DNA from: an uncultured Ruminococcus sp.
Lineage (GTDB): Bacteria; Bacillota; Clostridia; Oscillospirales; CAG-272
Reading direction: 5' to 3'
NCBI GenBank assembly: GCA_902795355.1
Contig: CADBKZ010000003.1
Location: 62,001 to 126,000, forward strand
Length of the DNA stretch: 64,000 nucleotides
Both the position numbers and the translations under genes were made by a program. The first letter of the stretch is position 1. The number at the start of each line of letters is the position of its first letter. Shown in pieces: positions 44,367-52,614 of the stretch. The notes under the pieces were generated by a model. It had not been told where the DNA came from. It made no database searches and saw only the letters and a program-made list of their open reading frames with translations.

Positions 44367-45254
44367 ATGCAAAAATCCGCCATTTTGCGCGCCATGACCG
44401 CCGACGGCAGCGCGCGTATCCATGTGATCAACTCCACGGCTATCGTCAACCAAGCCATCCGCTACCACCACACAACGCCAACCGCAAGCGCAACGCTCGG
44501 GCGGTTGTTAACGGCCGCATCCATGATGGGCTGTATGCTCGGGGAAAAGACCGACAGCATTACCGTTACCCTCGGCGGGGACGGCCCCGCGGGCCGCGTA
44601 ATCGCGGTTTCGGATTACCTCGGCAACGTGCGGGGCTATATTCAGAATCCGAACGTCGATCTGCCGCTCAAACCCAACGGGAAATTGGATGTGGGCGGCG
44701 CGGTTGGAAAAGGGCTGCTCACCATCATCCGCGATACGGGCGGCGAGGAGCCATACAACGGGTCCATCCCGCTGGTTTCGGGGGAGATCGCAGAGGACAT
44801 TGCCGCGTATTTCGCCCAAAGCGAGCAGGTGCCAACCGTGTGCGCGCTCGGCGTGCTGATCGACACCGACGGTTCCTGCCGTGCGGCGGGCGGCGTAATT
44901 CTGCAATTGCTTCCCTTTCCCGACCCGAAGATCATTGACGCCATCGAGAGGAACGCAAAAGACCTGACCAATGTTTCCCGCCTGTTTGACGAAGGAAAAA
45001 CCCTTGAAGAGATTGCGCAAATCGCCCTGCGGGACATTCCGTTTGACGTGTTCGACGAGATTGACGCGGCGTACCGGTGCAATTGCAGCCGCGAGCGGAC
45101 AACGCGCGCGCTGATTACGCTGGGGAAGGACGAACTGCTGAAAATGCTCGATGAACAAGTCAAAGAGGGTAAGCCCGAGCGGCTGGAAGTCAACTGCCGT
45201 TTCTGCGACCGGAAGCAATATTACAATCGGGCGGACATTGAAAAGATGTTTTAA
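44367..45254 (+). CDS. hslO: Hsp33 redox-regulated chaperone
   Basis: The ATG at 44367 (GAAAGGA upstream) gives 295 residues. The N-terminal core includes [20 protein letters not shown] and [20 protein letters not shown]. The C-terminal redox switch keeps the four zinc cysteines: the pair in [10 protein letters not shown] and Cys277/Cys280 in NCRFCDRKQ. Under oxidative and heat stress these cysteines form disulfides and the protein becomes an ATP-independent holdase. It is the last gene of the operon, 11 bp after the methyltransferase. Confidence 0.96.
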   Translation: MQKSAILRAMTADGSARIHVINSTAIVNQAIRYHHTTPTASATLGRLLTAASMMGCMLGEKTDSITVTLGGDGPAGRVIAVSDYLGNVRGYIQNPNVDLPLKPNGKLDVGGAVGKGLLTIIRDTGGEEPYNGSIPLVSGEIAEDIAAYFAQSEQVPTVCALGVLIDTDGSCRAAGGVILQLLPFPDPKIIDAIERNAKDLTNVSRLFDEGKTLEEIAQIALRDIPFDVFDEIDAAYRCNCSRERTTRALITLGKDELLKMLDEQVKEGKPERLEVNCRFCDRKQYYNRADIEKMF

Positions 45255-45260
45255 GGCGAT

Positions 45261-45288
45261 ACCCGCTTCCCGAACGAAGCGGGTTTTG
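45261..45288 (+). terminator. terminator after hslO
   Basis: ACCCGCTT (45261-45268) pairs with AAGCGGGT (45277-45284), followed by a short T run. Confidence 0.65.
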
Positions 45289-45359
45289 CCGATTGAAAAG
45301 TTCTGTTTCCGGTTTCGGGAGAAACTTTCAAAAAAAACAAATTTTTTCGCAAAAAGGGC

Positions 45360-45388
45360 TTGACAAAAGCGGCGGTTTGTGGTAAGAT
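45360..45388 (+). promoter_or_regulatory. promoter of the tRNA-Arg gene
   Basis: TTGACA (45360-45365), 17-bp spacer, TAAGAT (45383-45388), 22 bp before the tRNA. Confidence 0.85.
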
Positions 45389-45410
45389 ATATGGGTACGA
45401 AATCAGGAAT

Positions 45411-45487
45411 GCGGCGTTAGCTCAGCTGGATAGAGTGTTTGGCTACGAACCAAAAGGTCGGGGGTTCGAATCCCTTACGCCGCGCCA
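45411..45487 (+). tRNA. tRNA-Arg (anticodon ACG)
   Basis: The 77-nt cloverleaf is complete. The acceptor GCGGCGT (45411-45417) pairs with ACGCCGC (45477-45483). The anticodon stem TTTGG/CCAAA encloses CTACGAA with anticodon ACG. The T loop is TTCGAAT. Discriminator G and encoded CCA (45485-45487) follow. ACG, usually deaminated to ICG by TadA, reads CGU/CGC/CGA codons. Confidence 0.97.
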
Positions 45488-45530
45488 CAAAAAGGCACCT
45501 ATCAGTTGATAGGTGCCTTTTTGTGGCGCG
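45481..45530 (+). terminator. terminator of tRNA-Arg, 24-bp palindrome reaching into the tRNA end
   Basis: The terminator stem GGCACCTATCA/TGATAGGTGCC with T5 belongs to a larger perfect palindrome. Positions 45481-45504 pair with 45507-45530 without mismatch around the loop GT. The outer part includes the last seven bases of the tRNA gene (CGCGCCA) and their inverted copy (TGGCGCG). Confidence 0.9.
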
Positions 45531-45534
45531 GGAT

Positions 45535-45890
45535 AGGTGTGTTGAGAACCCTCTTACCATTGCCATGCCGTTCTCCCCGTTTCCGCCCGCGTCCGCAATG
45601 GGATACGCAGGGCGAAGCCCGCAGTTGGGTTCTGAATCCCTTACGCCGCGGCGGCGTATGGTGTGTTGAAAACCGCCTTACCATTGCCATGCCGTTCTCT
45701 CCGTTTCTGCCCGCGCCCGCAATGGGGTACGCAGGGCGAAGCCCGCAGTTGGGTTCTGAATCCCTTACGCCGCGGCGGCGTATGGCGTGTTGAGGAACCC
45801 TCTTACCATTGCTACGCTTTTCTCCCCGTTTCCACCCGCGCCCGCAATGGGATACGCAGGGCGAAGCCCGCAGTTGGGTTCTGAATCCCC
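45535..45890 (+). repeat. three tandem repeats (~124 bp) carrying tRNA-Arg 3'-end copies
   Basis: Three near-identical units lie at about 45535-45660, 45661-45784 and 45785-45890. Each contains TTACCATTGC, a GGGCGAAGCCC hairpin and, at its end, GGGTTCT followed by GAATCCCTTACGCCGCG (full in units 1 and 2; unit 3 ends after GAATCCC). The latter is identical to the 3' end of the adjacent tRNA-Arg gene (45468-45484). Units 1 and 2 are followed by GCGGCGT, like the tRNA 5' acceptor strand. No protein-coding frame is credible. Confidence 0.85.
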
Positions 45891-45992
45891 TCCATTTTTT
45901 AAGAGAGGTAAATCAAAATAGAGATTCGTGAGATCAAAAAAGATAAGAAAAAATACCTTGATCTGCTACTTTTAGCGGACGAACAGGAATCT

Positions 45993-46361
45993 ATGATCGA
46001 CCGCTATTTGGGACGCGGAACGATGTACGCATTGATTGACGGCGACACCAAAACGATATGTGTTGTTACTGCGGAAGAAAACCGAACGCTTGAAATCAAA
46101 AATATTGCCACGAAGGCGGAATATCAACGCCGTGGGTACGGAAGAAAGATGGTTTCCTTTTTAGAGGAGACCTATCGTGGTTCCTATCGATTTTTGAAAG
46201 TCGGAACAGGAGACAGTCCATATACCGTTCCGTTTTATGAAGCTTGCGGATTCCACAAATCATACGTTGTAAAGAAATTTTTTACGGAAAATTACGACCA
46301 TCCGATCTTTGAGGGCGGCAAACAATTGATTGATATGGTTTATTTTGAAAAAAATATTTGA
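45993..46361 (+). CDS. GNAT-family N-acetyltransferase
   Basis: From ATG 45993 the 122-residue frame has the acetyl-CoA loop AEYQRRGYGRKMVSFL (about residues 44-59) and the FYEACGFHKSYV end of GNAT proteins. Similar proteins start about 25 residues earlier. That stretch (EIREIKKDKKKYLDLLLLAD) is encoded in frame upstream, but its expected initiator is ATA (45918-45920), nine bases after GAGAGG. Either a rare ATA/ATT start is used, or the ATG was lost and a truncated protein starts at 45993. Substrate unknown. AT-rich composition suggests transfer. Confidence 0.82.
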   Translation: MIDRYLGRGTMYALIDGDTKTICVVTAEENRTLEIKNIATKAEYQRRGYGRKMVSFLEETYRGSYRFLKVGTGDSPYTVPFYEACGFHKSYVVKKFFTENYDHPIFEGGKQLIDMVYFEKNI

Positions 46362-46373
46362 AGGAGACTTTCC

Positions 46374-47210
46374 ATGAAACTCAAATATCTCGGAACCGCG
46401 GCGTCGGAAGCCATTCCCGCGCTGTTCTGCCAATGCGACGTTTGCCGAAAGGCGCGCGAAAAGGGCGGCCGGCATATCCGCTCCCGCTCGCAGGCGTTGG
46501 TGGACGATTCCCTTTTGATCGACTTTCCCTGCGATACCTGCTGGCATATGGTGCAAAACGGGCTTTCCCTGCTCGATTTTAACCACTGCCTGATTACGCA
46601 TGTTCACGACGACCATTTCTCCCCCGAGCAAATCGCCTACATCCGCCGCGGGTACGCCTCGGTTCTCCCCGAAAACTACGGCGGTTTCCACATTTACGGG
46701 AGCGAGGACATTGCCGCGCCGTTGGATTCCATTCTTCAAAGCGCTCCCGATCGGCTTTTCTGCCACCCCGTGGAGCCTTACGCGCCGTTTATGGCGGGCG
46801 ACTACCGCGTTACCGCCCTCAAAGCGCGCCACGGTACCCCGCACCCCTACAATTACCTGATCGAGCGCAACGGCAAAGCCCTGCTCTACGCCCACGATAC
46901 AGGGCATTTCTTCCCCGAAACTTGGGACTACCTCGCCTCGCACCCCGTGCATATCGGCCTTGTTTCCTTTGATTGCACCTTTGCAAACAGCACCCGCGGC
47001 GACGCGCCCCGCACCGGCCACATGGGGATGGGCGATAACATTCTGATGCGCGATAAACTGTTCTCCCTCGGCCTTGCCGACGCGAACACCCGCTTTGTCC
47101 TCAACCATTTTTCCCACAACGGCCCCGACGTGGACTATGATGCGTTCTGCGCCATGGCCGAAAAGGAAGGCTTTGCCGTTTCCTACGACGGAATGGAATT
47201 GATCTTTTAA
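46374..47210 (+). CDS. PhnP-like metallo-beta-lactamase-fold phosphodiesterase
   Basis: The 278-residue protein starts MKLKYLGTAASEAIPALFCQ; the cysteines in FCQCDVCRKAR match the structural zinc site of PhnP. The active-site motif HVHDDHF (about residues 76-82), a later AHDTGHF and the C-terminal NHFSHNG supply metal ligands. PhnP opens cyclic phosphoribosyl phosphate in phosphonate use, but no phosphonate genes are near, so the substrate is uncertain. It starts 12 bp after the GNAT gene. Confidence 0.85.
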   Translation: MKLKYLGTAASEAIPALFCQCDVCRKAREKGGRHIRSRSQALVDDSLLIDFPCDTCWHMVQNGLSLLDFNHCLITHVHDDHFSPEQIAYIRRGYASVLPENYGGFHIYGSEDIAAPLDSILQSAPDRLFCHPVEPYAPFMAGDYRVTALKARHGTPHPYNYLIERNGKALLYAHDTGHFFPETWDYLASHPVHIGLVSFDCTFANSTRGDAPRTGHMGMGDNILMRDKLFSLGLADANTRFVLNHFSHNGPDVDYDAFCAMAEKEGFAVSYDGMELIF

Positions 47211-47230
47211 TCCTGTTTCCGCCGCATATA

Positions 47231-47273
47231 AAAAGCGCGCCGCGCAAATTTCTTTGCGCGGCGCTCCTTTTTT
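47231..47273. terminator. bidirectional terminator between PhnP-like gene and thrS
   Basis: GCGCCGCGCAAA (47237-47248) pairs with TTTGCGCGGCGC (47253-47264). T-rich tails occur on both strands, serving two convergent genes. Confidence 0.9.
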
Positions 47274-47283
47274 ATGTTTCTGA

Positions 47284-49215
47284 TCAACGGCGTTTTTCGG
47301 CCACTTCCAGAAGCGCTTCCGAAAGAAACGCTTCCACCGTTTTGGAAACGGTTTCTCCCGCGCGGTTGCGGACCGATACGGTTCCCGTTTCGATCTCCTT
47401 GGCGCCGATCACCAGCATATACGGCACCTTTTGCGTTTGCGCGTTGCGGATCTTATAGCCAATGGTGTTGGAGCTATCGTCAAGTTCCACGCGCAATCCC
47501 GCGTCGTCAAGGCGTTCTTTCAGCTTCTTCGCGTATTCGATATGCTCGTCGCCGATCGGCAGAATGCGCACCTGCTCGGGCGCGAGCCAGAGCGGGAACG
47601 CGCCCGCATAGGTCTCGATCAGATAGGCGAGCGTGCGTTCATAGCACCCCAAGGACGTGCGATGGATGATATACGGCAGTTTCTTTTCGCCGTCCTTATC
47701 GGTGTAGTACATCCCGTAACGCTCGGCGAGAAGCATATCGATCTGGATCGTAACCAACGTATCCTCTTTGCCGTAAACGTTGCGGTACTGAATATCGAGC
47801 TTCGGGCCGTAGAACGCCGCTTCGTCGATTCCAATGGTATATTCCAAGCCGAGGTTATCCAGAATCTGCCCCATGGTCGCCTGCGCCTTTTCCCATTGTT
47901 CCGGCGTTCCCTCGTACTTGTTCTTCGGGTTTGCGGGATCCCATTGCGAGAACCGGAAAGTGCATTTATCCAGCAATCCCACCGTTCCAAGGAAGTATTT
48001 GCAAAGCTCCAAGCACCCGCGGAACTCTTCTTCGAGCTGGTCGGGGCGCAGGATATAATGCCCCTCGGAAATCGTGAACTGCCGCACGCGGATCAGGCCG
48101 TGCATTTCCCCGCTATCCTCGTTCCGGAAGAGCGTGGAAGTCTCCGTCAGGCGCATGGGAAGCTCGCGGTAGGAGCGGTTTTTGTTCAGGTAGACCTGAT
48201 ATTGGAACGGGCAGGTCATGGGTCGGAGCGCATAGCAATCCTTGGTTTCGTCGTCGGGGTCCCCCATGATGAACATTCCGTCCCGATAGTGGTCCCAGTG
48301 ACCCGAAATTTTGTAGAGATCGCGCTTTGCCATATAGGGGGTTTTGGTGAGCAGGCAGCCTTTTTTCTGCTCCACGTCCTCAACCCACCGTTGGAGCAGT
48401 TGAATTACGCGCGCGCCCTTCGGCATGATGATGGGCAGACCCTGACCGATGGAATCCACGGTTGTGAAATAGCCGAGGTCGCGGCCGAGCTTGTTGTGGT
48501 CGCGTTTGAGAGCCTCTTCCTGCGCCGCAAGATAGGCGTTCAGTTCGTCCTTCGAGGGGAACGCCACGCCGTAGATCCGTTGCAGAACCTTGTTGTTCTG
48601 GTCGCCTTTCCAATACGCGCCCGTGCATTGGGTGAGCTTGATTCCCTTGACCGCGCCCGTGGAAAACAGATGCGGGCCGACGCAGAGATCCACAAACTCT
48701 CCCTGACGGTAGAAGCTGATCACTTCCCCTTCGGGCAGCTCGTTGATCAGCTGTACCTTATAAGGCTCTTCGCGCTCGGTCATCAGCTTTACGGCCTCTT
48801 CGCGCGGCAGCTCGAACCGCTCGATTTTCAGGTTCTCCTTTACGATTTTTTTCATCTCGTCCTCGAGCTTTTTGAGAACCTCGGGGGTAAACGCTTCGTC
48901 CGAATCGATGTCGTAATAAAAGCCGTTCTCCACCGCGGGGCCGACCGTGAGCTTTGCCGCGGGGTAAAGACGCTTGACCGCCTGCGCGAGAATATGCGAG
49001 GCCGTATGGCGGAAGAGGTGTTTCCCCGCTTCGTCGGCAAAGGTCAGGAGCTTTACGGCGTCGCCCTCTTGCAGTTCCTGCGTCAGCGCAACCGTTTTGC
49101 CCGCGATCTCGGCCCCGATTACCTCGCGCGTAATCAATCCCGCTTCTTTGGCGGCGTCGTACACCGTTGCGGGCGCGTTGATTTCCAATTTCTGATTTTG
49201 AATCTGAATATTCAT
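47284..49215 (-). CDS. thrS: threonyl-tRNA synthetase
   Basis: The 643-residue enzyme has an N-terminal TGS domain (residues 1-62), the editing domain with HTASHILAQAVKRLYP (HxxxH), the class II catalytic core with motif 2 FRNEDSGEMHGLIRVRQF and motif 3 around SLGCYERTLAYLIETY, and the anticodon-binding domain (VRILPIGDEHIEYAKKL start). It charges tRNA-Thr. It is the second gene after a T-box leader, downstream of a TIM-barrel isomerase gene with a 42-bp gap. Confidence 0.98.
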   Translation of the reverse strand: MNIQIQNQKLEINAPATVYDAAKEAGLITREVIGAEIAGKTVALTQELQEGDAVKLLTFADEAGKHLFRHTASHILAQAVKRLYPAAKLTVGPAVENGFYYDIDSDEAFTPEVLKKLEDEMKKIVKENLKIERFELPREEAVKLMTEREEPYKVQLINELPEGEVISFYRQGEFVDLCVGPHLFSTGAVKGIKLTQCTGAYWKGDQNNKVLQRIYGVAFPSKDELNAYLAAQEEALKRDHNKLGRDLGYFTTVDSIGQGLPIIMPKGARVIQLLQRWVEDVEQKKGCLLTKTPYMAKRDLYKISGHWDHYRDGMFIMGDPDDETKDCYALRPMTCPFQYQVYLNKNRSYRELPMRLTETSTLFRNEDSGEMHGLIRVRQFTISEGHYILRPDQLEEEFRGCLELCKYFLGTVGLLDKCTFRFSQWDPANPKNKYEGTPEQWEKAQATMGQILDNLGLEYTIGIDEAAFYGPKLDIQYRNVYGKEDTLVTIQIDMLLAERYGMYYTDKDGEKKLPYIIHRTSLGCYERTLAYLIETYAGAFPLWLAPEQVRILPIGDEHIEYAKKLKERLDDAGLRVELDDSSNTIGYKIRNAQTQKVPYMLVIGAKEIETGTVSVRNRAGETVSKTVEAFLSEALLEVAEKRR

Positions 49216-49257
49216 TTCCGTTTCTTCTTTCTGTAAAATCCGTATTTGTTCGGAACG

Positions 49258-49989
49258 TCAACCGTTCAATTTGCGAAGGAAGGACATGCACCGTCCCGCT
49301 TCTTCGATTCCCGTTGGGGTAAGCGATTCGCTTTCCACCACCATGCGCAGGCCGTGCTTCTCGGCGTATTCATGCACAAGCTCCACCGGCGCGTGTCCCT
49401 CGCCGAGCGCCATTCCGCGGCCGCCGATGAACCCATCTTTAAGGTGGATCACATGAACGCGGCTCCCCAACCGCTCCAACAGGATAATCGGGTCCACGCC
49501 CGCGTTGAACGCCCAATATGTGTCAATTTCGAAATGAATCTTGGTGCGCCTTTGCAGCTCGGCATGGATGTTGGTTCCCCAATACATGGGCTGAAACTCC
49601 ACGCTGTGGTTATGATAGCCCAATTGGATTCCCGCCGCTTCCAGCTTCGGCTGCGCGTACTCGATAACCTTCACAAATTCGTCAATCAGGGGCAAGGTGG
49701 TGAGTCGGGTCCCGGGGATAATATAATCGGTGTTTCCGATCGCCTTGTGGTAGGCAATGGTTTCATCCAGCTTATCGGGGTAAAGGTCCGCGAACGCGCT
49801 GTGCGTTCCGCTGATCTCCACGCCTGCTTCCCGCACATAGGACTTTACTTCCTCGGCGGTGTGGTCGAAGAACCCCGCAAGCTCCACATATCGGTAACCG
49901 AGCTTGCCGACCTCGATCAGGGCGCGGCGCAGATCGTCCTTTGCCATATCGCGAACGCTGTACATTTGCAATCCGTATTCGTTTTTCAT
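49258..49989 (-). CDS. sugar phosphate isomerase/epimerase (xylose-isomerase-like TIM barrel)
   Basis: The 243-residue protein has the AP-endonuclease-2 fold: GLQMYSVRDMAKDDLRRALI at the start, YHNHSVEF (about residues 121-128, His and Glu metal ligands), FEIDTYWAFNAGVDP, and VHVIHLKDGFIGG (second His). Such enzymes epimerise or isomerise sugars, inositols or related compounds with a divalent metal. No partner pathway is present nearby. It lies between a T-box and thrS, so its expression is probably tied to an uncharged tRNA, which is unusual. Confidence 0.85.
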   Translation of the reverse strand: MKNEYGLQMYSVRDMAKDDLRRALIEVGKLGYRYVELAGFFDHTAEEVKSYVREAGVEISGTHSAFADLYPDKLDETIAYHKAIGNTDYIIPGTRLTTLPLIDEFVKVIEYAQPKLEAAGIQLGYHNHSVEFQPMYWGTNIHAELQRRTKIHFEIDTYWAFNAGVDPIILLERLGSRVHVIHLKDGFIGGRGMALGEGHAPVELVHEYAEKHGLRMVVESESLTPTGIEEAGRCMSFLRKLNG

Positions 49990-50018
49990 TTTTTGTCTCC
50001 TCTTCCAGTGATCTTTTC

Positions 50019-50222
50019 AAAAAAAACCGCACCCCGCCGGCCGCAACGGTCGGTTCGGGGTGCGGAAAATTCCACACGGTTCCACCCAAACATTTTACTT
50101 CATTCATCGGGTATCGGTAATGGCGGGAGAGCGGTACCCCGCGGGCGGTGCCGGATCCTTTCAGCCGAGAGACCCGTCTCTTTTTCGCACCGTGTTCCGC
50201 GGAACATATCTTTCCCACAAAC
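50019..50222 (-). promoter_or_regulatory. T-box leader, probably threonine-specific
   Basis: On the minus strand the antiterminator motif TTTGGGTGGAACCGTG (50090-50073 region) matches the T-box consensus. It is followed by a terminator: CGCACCCCG with CGGGGTGCG (50056-50065 and 50027-50036) and eight T. Upstream GGCTGAAAGG and paired arms resemble stem I. The codon ACC in GGGGTACCGCT, near 50140, could be the threonine specifier, consistent with thrS downstream. It begins only a few bases after the mgsA stop, so its own promoter, if any, lies in mgsA. Confidence 0.82.
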
Positions 50223-50228
50223 GGTTTT

Positions 50229-50654
50229 TTATTTCAATCTTCTCGCCCGTTTCGCGTCCGCTTTGACGATCTCGCGCCAATCAAGGTCGCCCCGATCGAG
50301 CGCCATAATCAGAACTTCCGCGGTTGCAATGTTGGTTGCAACAGGAATATTGTACAGATCGCAGAGGCGGAGAATCTCTTTTTCCACATCGTCGGAATCC
50401 GAATTCGGCCGCGTATCCTTGAAATACAAAAGAAGATCGATTTCGTTATAAGCGATGCGCGAGGCGATCTGCTGCTCGCCGCCCTGCACGCCGGAAAGCA
50501 ACCGCTCCACTTCCAACCCCGTGGCCTCGGCGATGTACTTTGCCGTGATGCTGGTTGCGCAAAGATCATGTTTGCTCAAAATACCGCAGTACGCAATGCA
50601 GAATTGGGTCATCAGTTCCTTTTTCATATCATGCGCGATGATGGCTATTTCCAT
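50229..50654 (-). CDS. mgsA: methylglyoxal synthase
   Basis: The ATG at 50654 (AAGGAGCTC upstream) gives 141 residues: MEIAIIAHDMKKELMTQFCI, then SGVQGGEQQIASRIAYNEID and the VATNIATAEVLI block. The conserved Asp residues of the active site are in IDLLLYFKDTRP and near the N-terminus. It converts dihydroxyacetone phosphate to methylglyoxal and Pi, a glycolytic bypass relieving sugar phosphate stress. An upstream ATG at 50708 is rejected. Confidence 0.96.
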   Translation of the reverse strand: MEIAIIAHDMKKELMTQFCIAYCGILSKHDLCATSITAKYIAEATGLEVERLLSGVQGGEQQIASRIAYNEIDLLLYFKDTRPNSDSDDVEKEILRLCDLYNIPVATNIATAEVLIMALDRGDLDWREIVKADAKRARRLK

Positions 50655-50722
50655 GGAGAGAGCTCCTTCCTTTCGGCTTTCGGGATTCGCTGGCGCGGCC
50701 TTTTGCAAAACCGCTTTATATT

Positions 50723-50752
50723 ATTATAACACTATATGGCGGCAATTGTCAA
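50723..50752 (-). promoter_or_regulatory. promoter of mgsA
   Basis: TTGACA (50752-50747), 18-bp spacer, TATAAT (50728-50723) on the minus strand. Transcripts may run on into the T-box and thrS. Confidence 0.85.
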
Positions 50753-50841
50753 GAGCAAATCGAGATTTTTTCACCGTATTGCCGAAAATATATTTTTTTA
50801 CGACATTCCGCGCCCGAAAAAGGCGTTGCGCCAACGAGCCG

Positions 50842-51381
50842 TTATTCGTAATGCGCGCGTTCTCCGCCGATCAGCTTCGGGCGGGTGCGGGCGCACAAAA
50901 GGATTGCGTTTCCGATTTTTGAAACGGAAAGGCGAACCGGAACCGCTACCTCGCGCAGGTGCATACCGACGAGCGTTCCGCCGATGTCAAGCCCCGCATG
51001 GGCGCGGATATGCTCCACGGCAACCGGAGCCTCGAAATGCCGCCACGCGGCCGTGGCAAAGGAGCCGCCCGCTTTCGGGTACGGAACCACGCAAACCGGA
51101 TCCAGCCCATATCGCTCGGCGCACGCGCGCTCCACGATGATGGCGCGGTTGAGATGCTCGCAGCATTGCGCCGCAAGGTAAATTCCCTTTTCCTGCAAAA
51201 GGGGGTAAATCGCCTCAAACACGGCGTTTGCGGTCTCGAAGCTCGAACCGTGGCCAATCGTCTCCCCCACGATTTCGGAAGAGGAACACCCCACGACAAG
51301 GATCTGCCCCGCCGAAAGTCCGGACGCCGCCAGCAGCTCCGTTACCGCCCGCTTCGCCTCGTTTTGAATGGTTTCCAACAT
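50842..51381 (-). CDS. TIGR01440/DUF436-family protein
   Basis: The ATG at 51381 lies after GAGGT; an in-frame TTG at 51390 is less likely. The 179-residue product contains VVGCSSSEIVGETIGHGSSF, LAAQCCEHLNRAIIVERA and LDIGGTLVGMHLREVAVPVR, all diagnostic for this Firmicutes family. The conserved Cys and His residues suggest metal or catalysis, but no function has been established. It starts 16 bp after the YqhQ-family gene, with which it is often adjacent. Confidence 0.92.
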   Translation of the reverse strand: MLETIQNEAKRAVTELLAASGLSAGQILVVGCSSSEIVGETIGHGSSFETANAVFEAIYPLLQEKGIYLAAQCCEHLNRAIIVERACAERYGLDPVCVVPYPKAGGSFATAAWRHFEAPVAVEHIRAHAGLDIGGTLVGMHLREVAVPVRLSVSKIGNAILLCARTRPKLIGGERAHYE

Positions 51382-51397
51382 GCCTGTCAACCTCTTT

Positions 51398-52591
51398 TCA
51401 GATATGGTCGCTCCCGTCCTCCGGGATCACTTGCTTCAACGCCGTAATCGCGCATTCGATCATGCTGTCGTCCGGCTCGTGGACCGTAATGCGTTGGAGC
51501 CAAAGCCCGGGGGCGGAGATGATGCGGGTTATAAGATTATCATGCCGGCCCGCGAATTTGATCAGTTCGTAACCGATGCCGACCACAAGCGGGATCAGAA
51601 GGACCCGCACGACCACGCGCCAGAGCGTTGGCAGCACATGCCCGCTGACGGCGATGGTGACGGGATCGATGAAGAACGAGATGAAGATGCTGACCAGCAC
51701 CATTAAGATCAGGAACGACGTTCCGCAGCGCGGATGGAAGCGGCGCATGGAGCGAACGTTCTCCACCGTCAGCTCCTTCCCCGCTTCGTAGCAGAAAATG
51801 CTCTTATGTTCGGCGCCGTGGTACATGAACGTGCGCCGGATGTCCTTTTCGAGCGAGATAAGAGCCATATAGCCGACCAGCAAAACGACCTTGACAACCC
51901 CCTCGAAAGCCGATTTGATCAGCGAATCGAGCGCGGCGTGGCCCGTGCTGCCCGCGGCGGGGACCAGCCAAAGAAACACGCGGTTGAACAGGAATGTCGG
52001 CAGCCAGACAAACAGCCCGATTGCAAGCGCAACGCCGAGAATGATACTGACCACCATGGTTGCCGTCATCACCCACGCGGGCAGTTTTTCCTCGCTCTTT
52101 TCGTCTTTCTCTCCGGCGGATTTTCCGGTATTTTCCGCGGTTTGTTCCAACGGTTCTTCGGCCTGCTCCGCGGCGGGGGCGGTCGCTTCCGCCGGAACCG
52201 GCGCGTCAGTCGCTTCCGCGCTCTCGGCCGACTCTGTTGGTCCGGCCGCCCGCTTTTGCTCCGCTTCCCGCGCAAGACGCTTTTTCTTCTTGCGCTCGCT
52301 CTCTTCCACAACGTCTTCCAGCCCCGCGATTTCGGCCGAGCGCATCAACGCCCGATAACCGACGACCATGGAGTCGATATAGCCGAAAATGCCGCGAATG
52401 ATCGGCAAACGGCAAATTTTCGGACGTTTGACGCCGCGGGTTTCGGATTCTTCCAGCACGATTTCGCCCTTGGGGTTGCGAACCGCCATGGCGGTTTTCT
52501 TCGGGCCGCGCATCATAATGCCTTCCATGAGCGCCTGCCCGCCGATGGACGTGCGGATCGCGCAGCTGTTTTTGGGTTCTTTCTGTTTCAA
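51398..52591 (-). CDS. DUF1385/YqhQ-family membrane protein
   Basis: TTG 52591 lies eight bases after GAAAGGA and gives 397 residues; frames starting further upstream overlap the neighbouring gene. The family N-terminus TSIGGQALMEGIMMRGPKK is followed by the conserved MAVRNPKGEIV. An Ala/Glu-rich linker (about residues 100-170) is inserted before three to four membrane helices. HGAEHKSIFCYEAGKEL and RFHPRCGTSFLI are the most conserved, with His and Cys suggesting metal binding. Function is unsettled in the literature known to me. Confidence 0.9.
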   Translation of the reverse strand: MKQKEPKNSCAIRTSIGGQALMEGIMMRGPKKTAMAVRNPKGEIVLEESETRGVKRPKICRLPIIRGIFGYIDSMVVGYRALMRSAEIAGLEDVVEESERKKKKRLAREAEQKRAAGPTESAESAEATDAPVPAEATAPAAEQAEEPLEQTAENTGKSAGEKDEKSEEKLPAWVMTATMVVSIILGVALAIGLFVWLPTFLFNRVFLWLVPAAGSTGHAALDSLIKSAFEGVVKVVLLVGYMALISLEKDIRRTFMYHGAEHKSIFCYEAGKELTVENVRSMRRFHPRCGTSFLILMVLVSIFISFFIDPVTIAVSGHVLPTLWRVVVRVLLIPLVVGIGYELIKFAGRHDNLITRIISAPGLWLQRITVHEPDDSMIECAITALKQVIPEDGSDHI

Positions 52592-52614
52592 TGCTCTGTT
52601 CCTTTCGGGAAATC

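Noticed and set aside
45535..45890. CRISPR array
   Set aside because: The units are about 124 bp long and nearly identical throughout, with no short repeat separated by unique spacers, and no cas genes are near.
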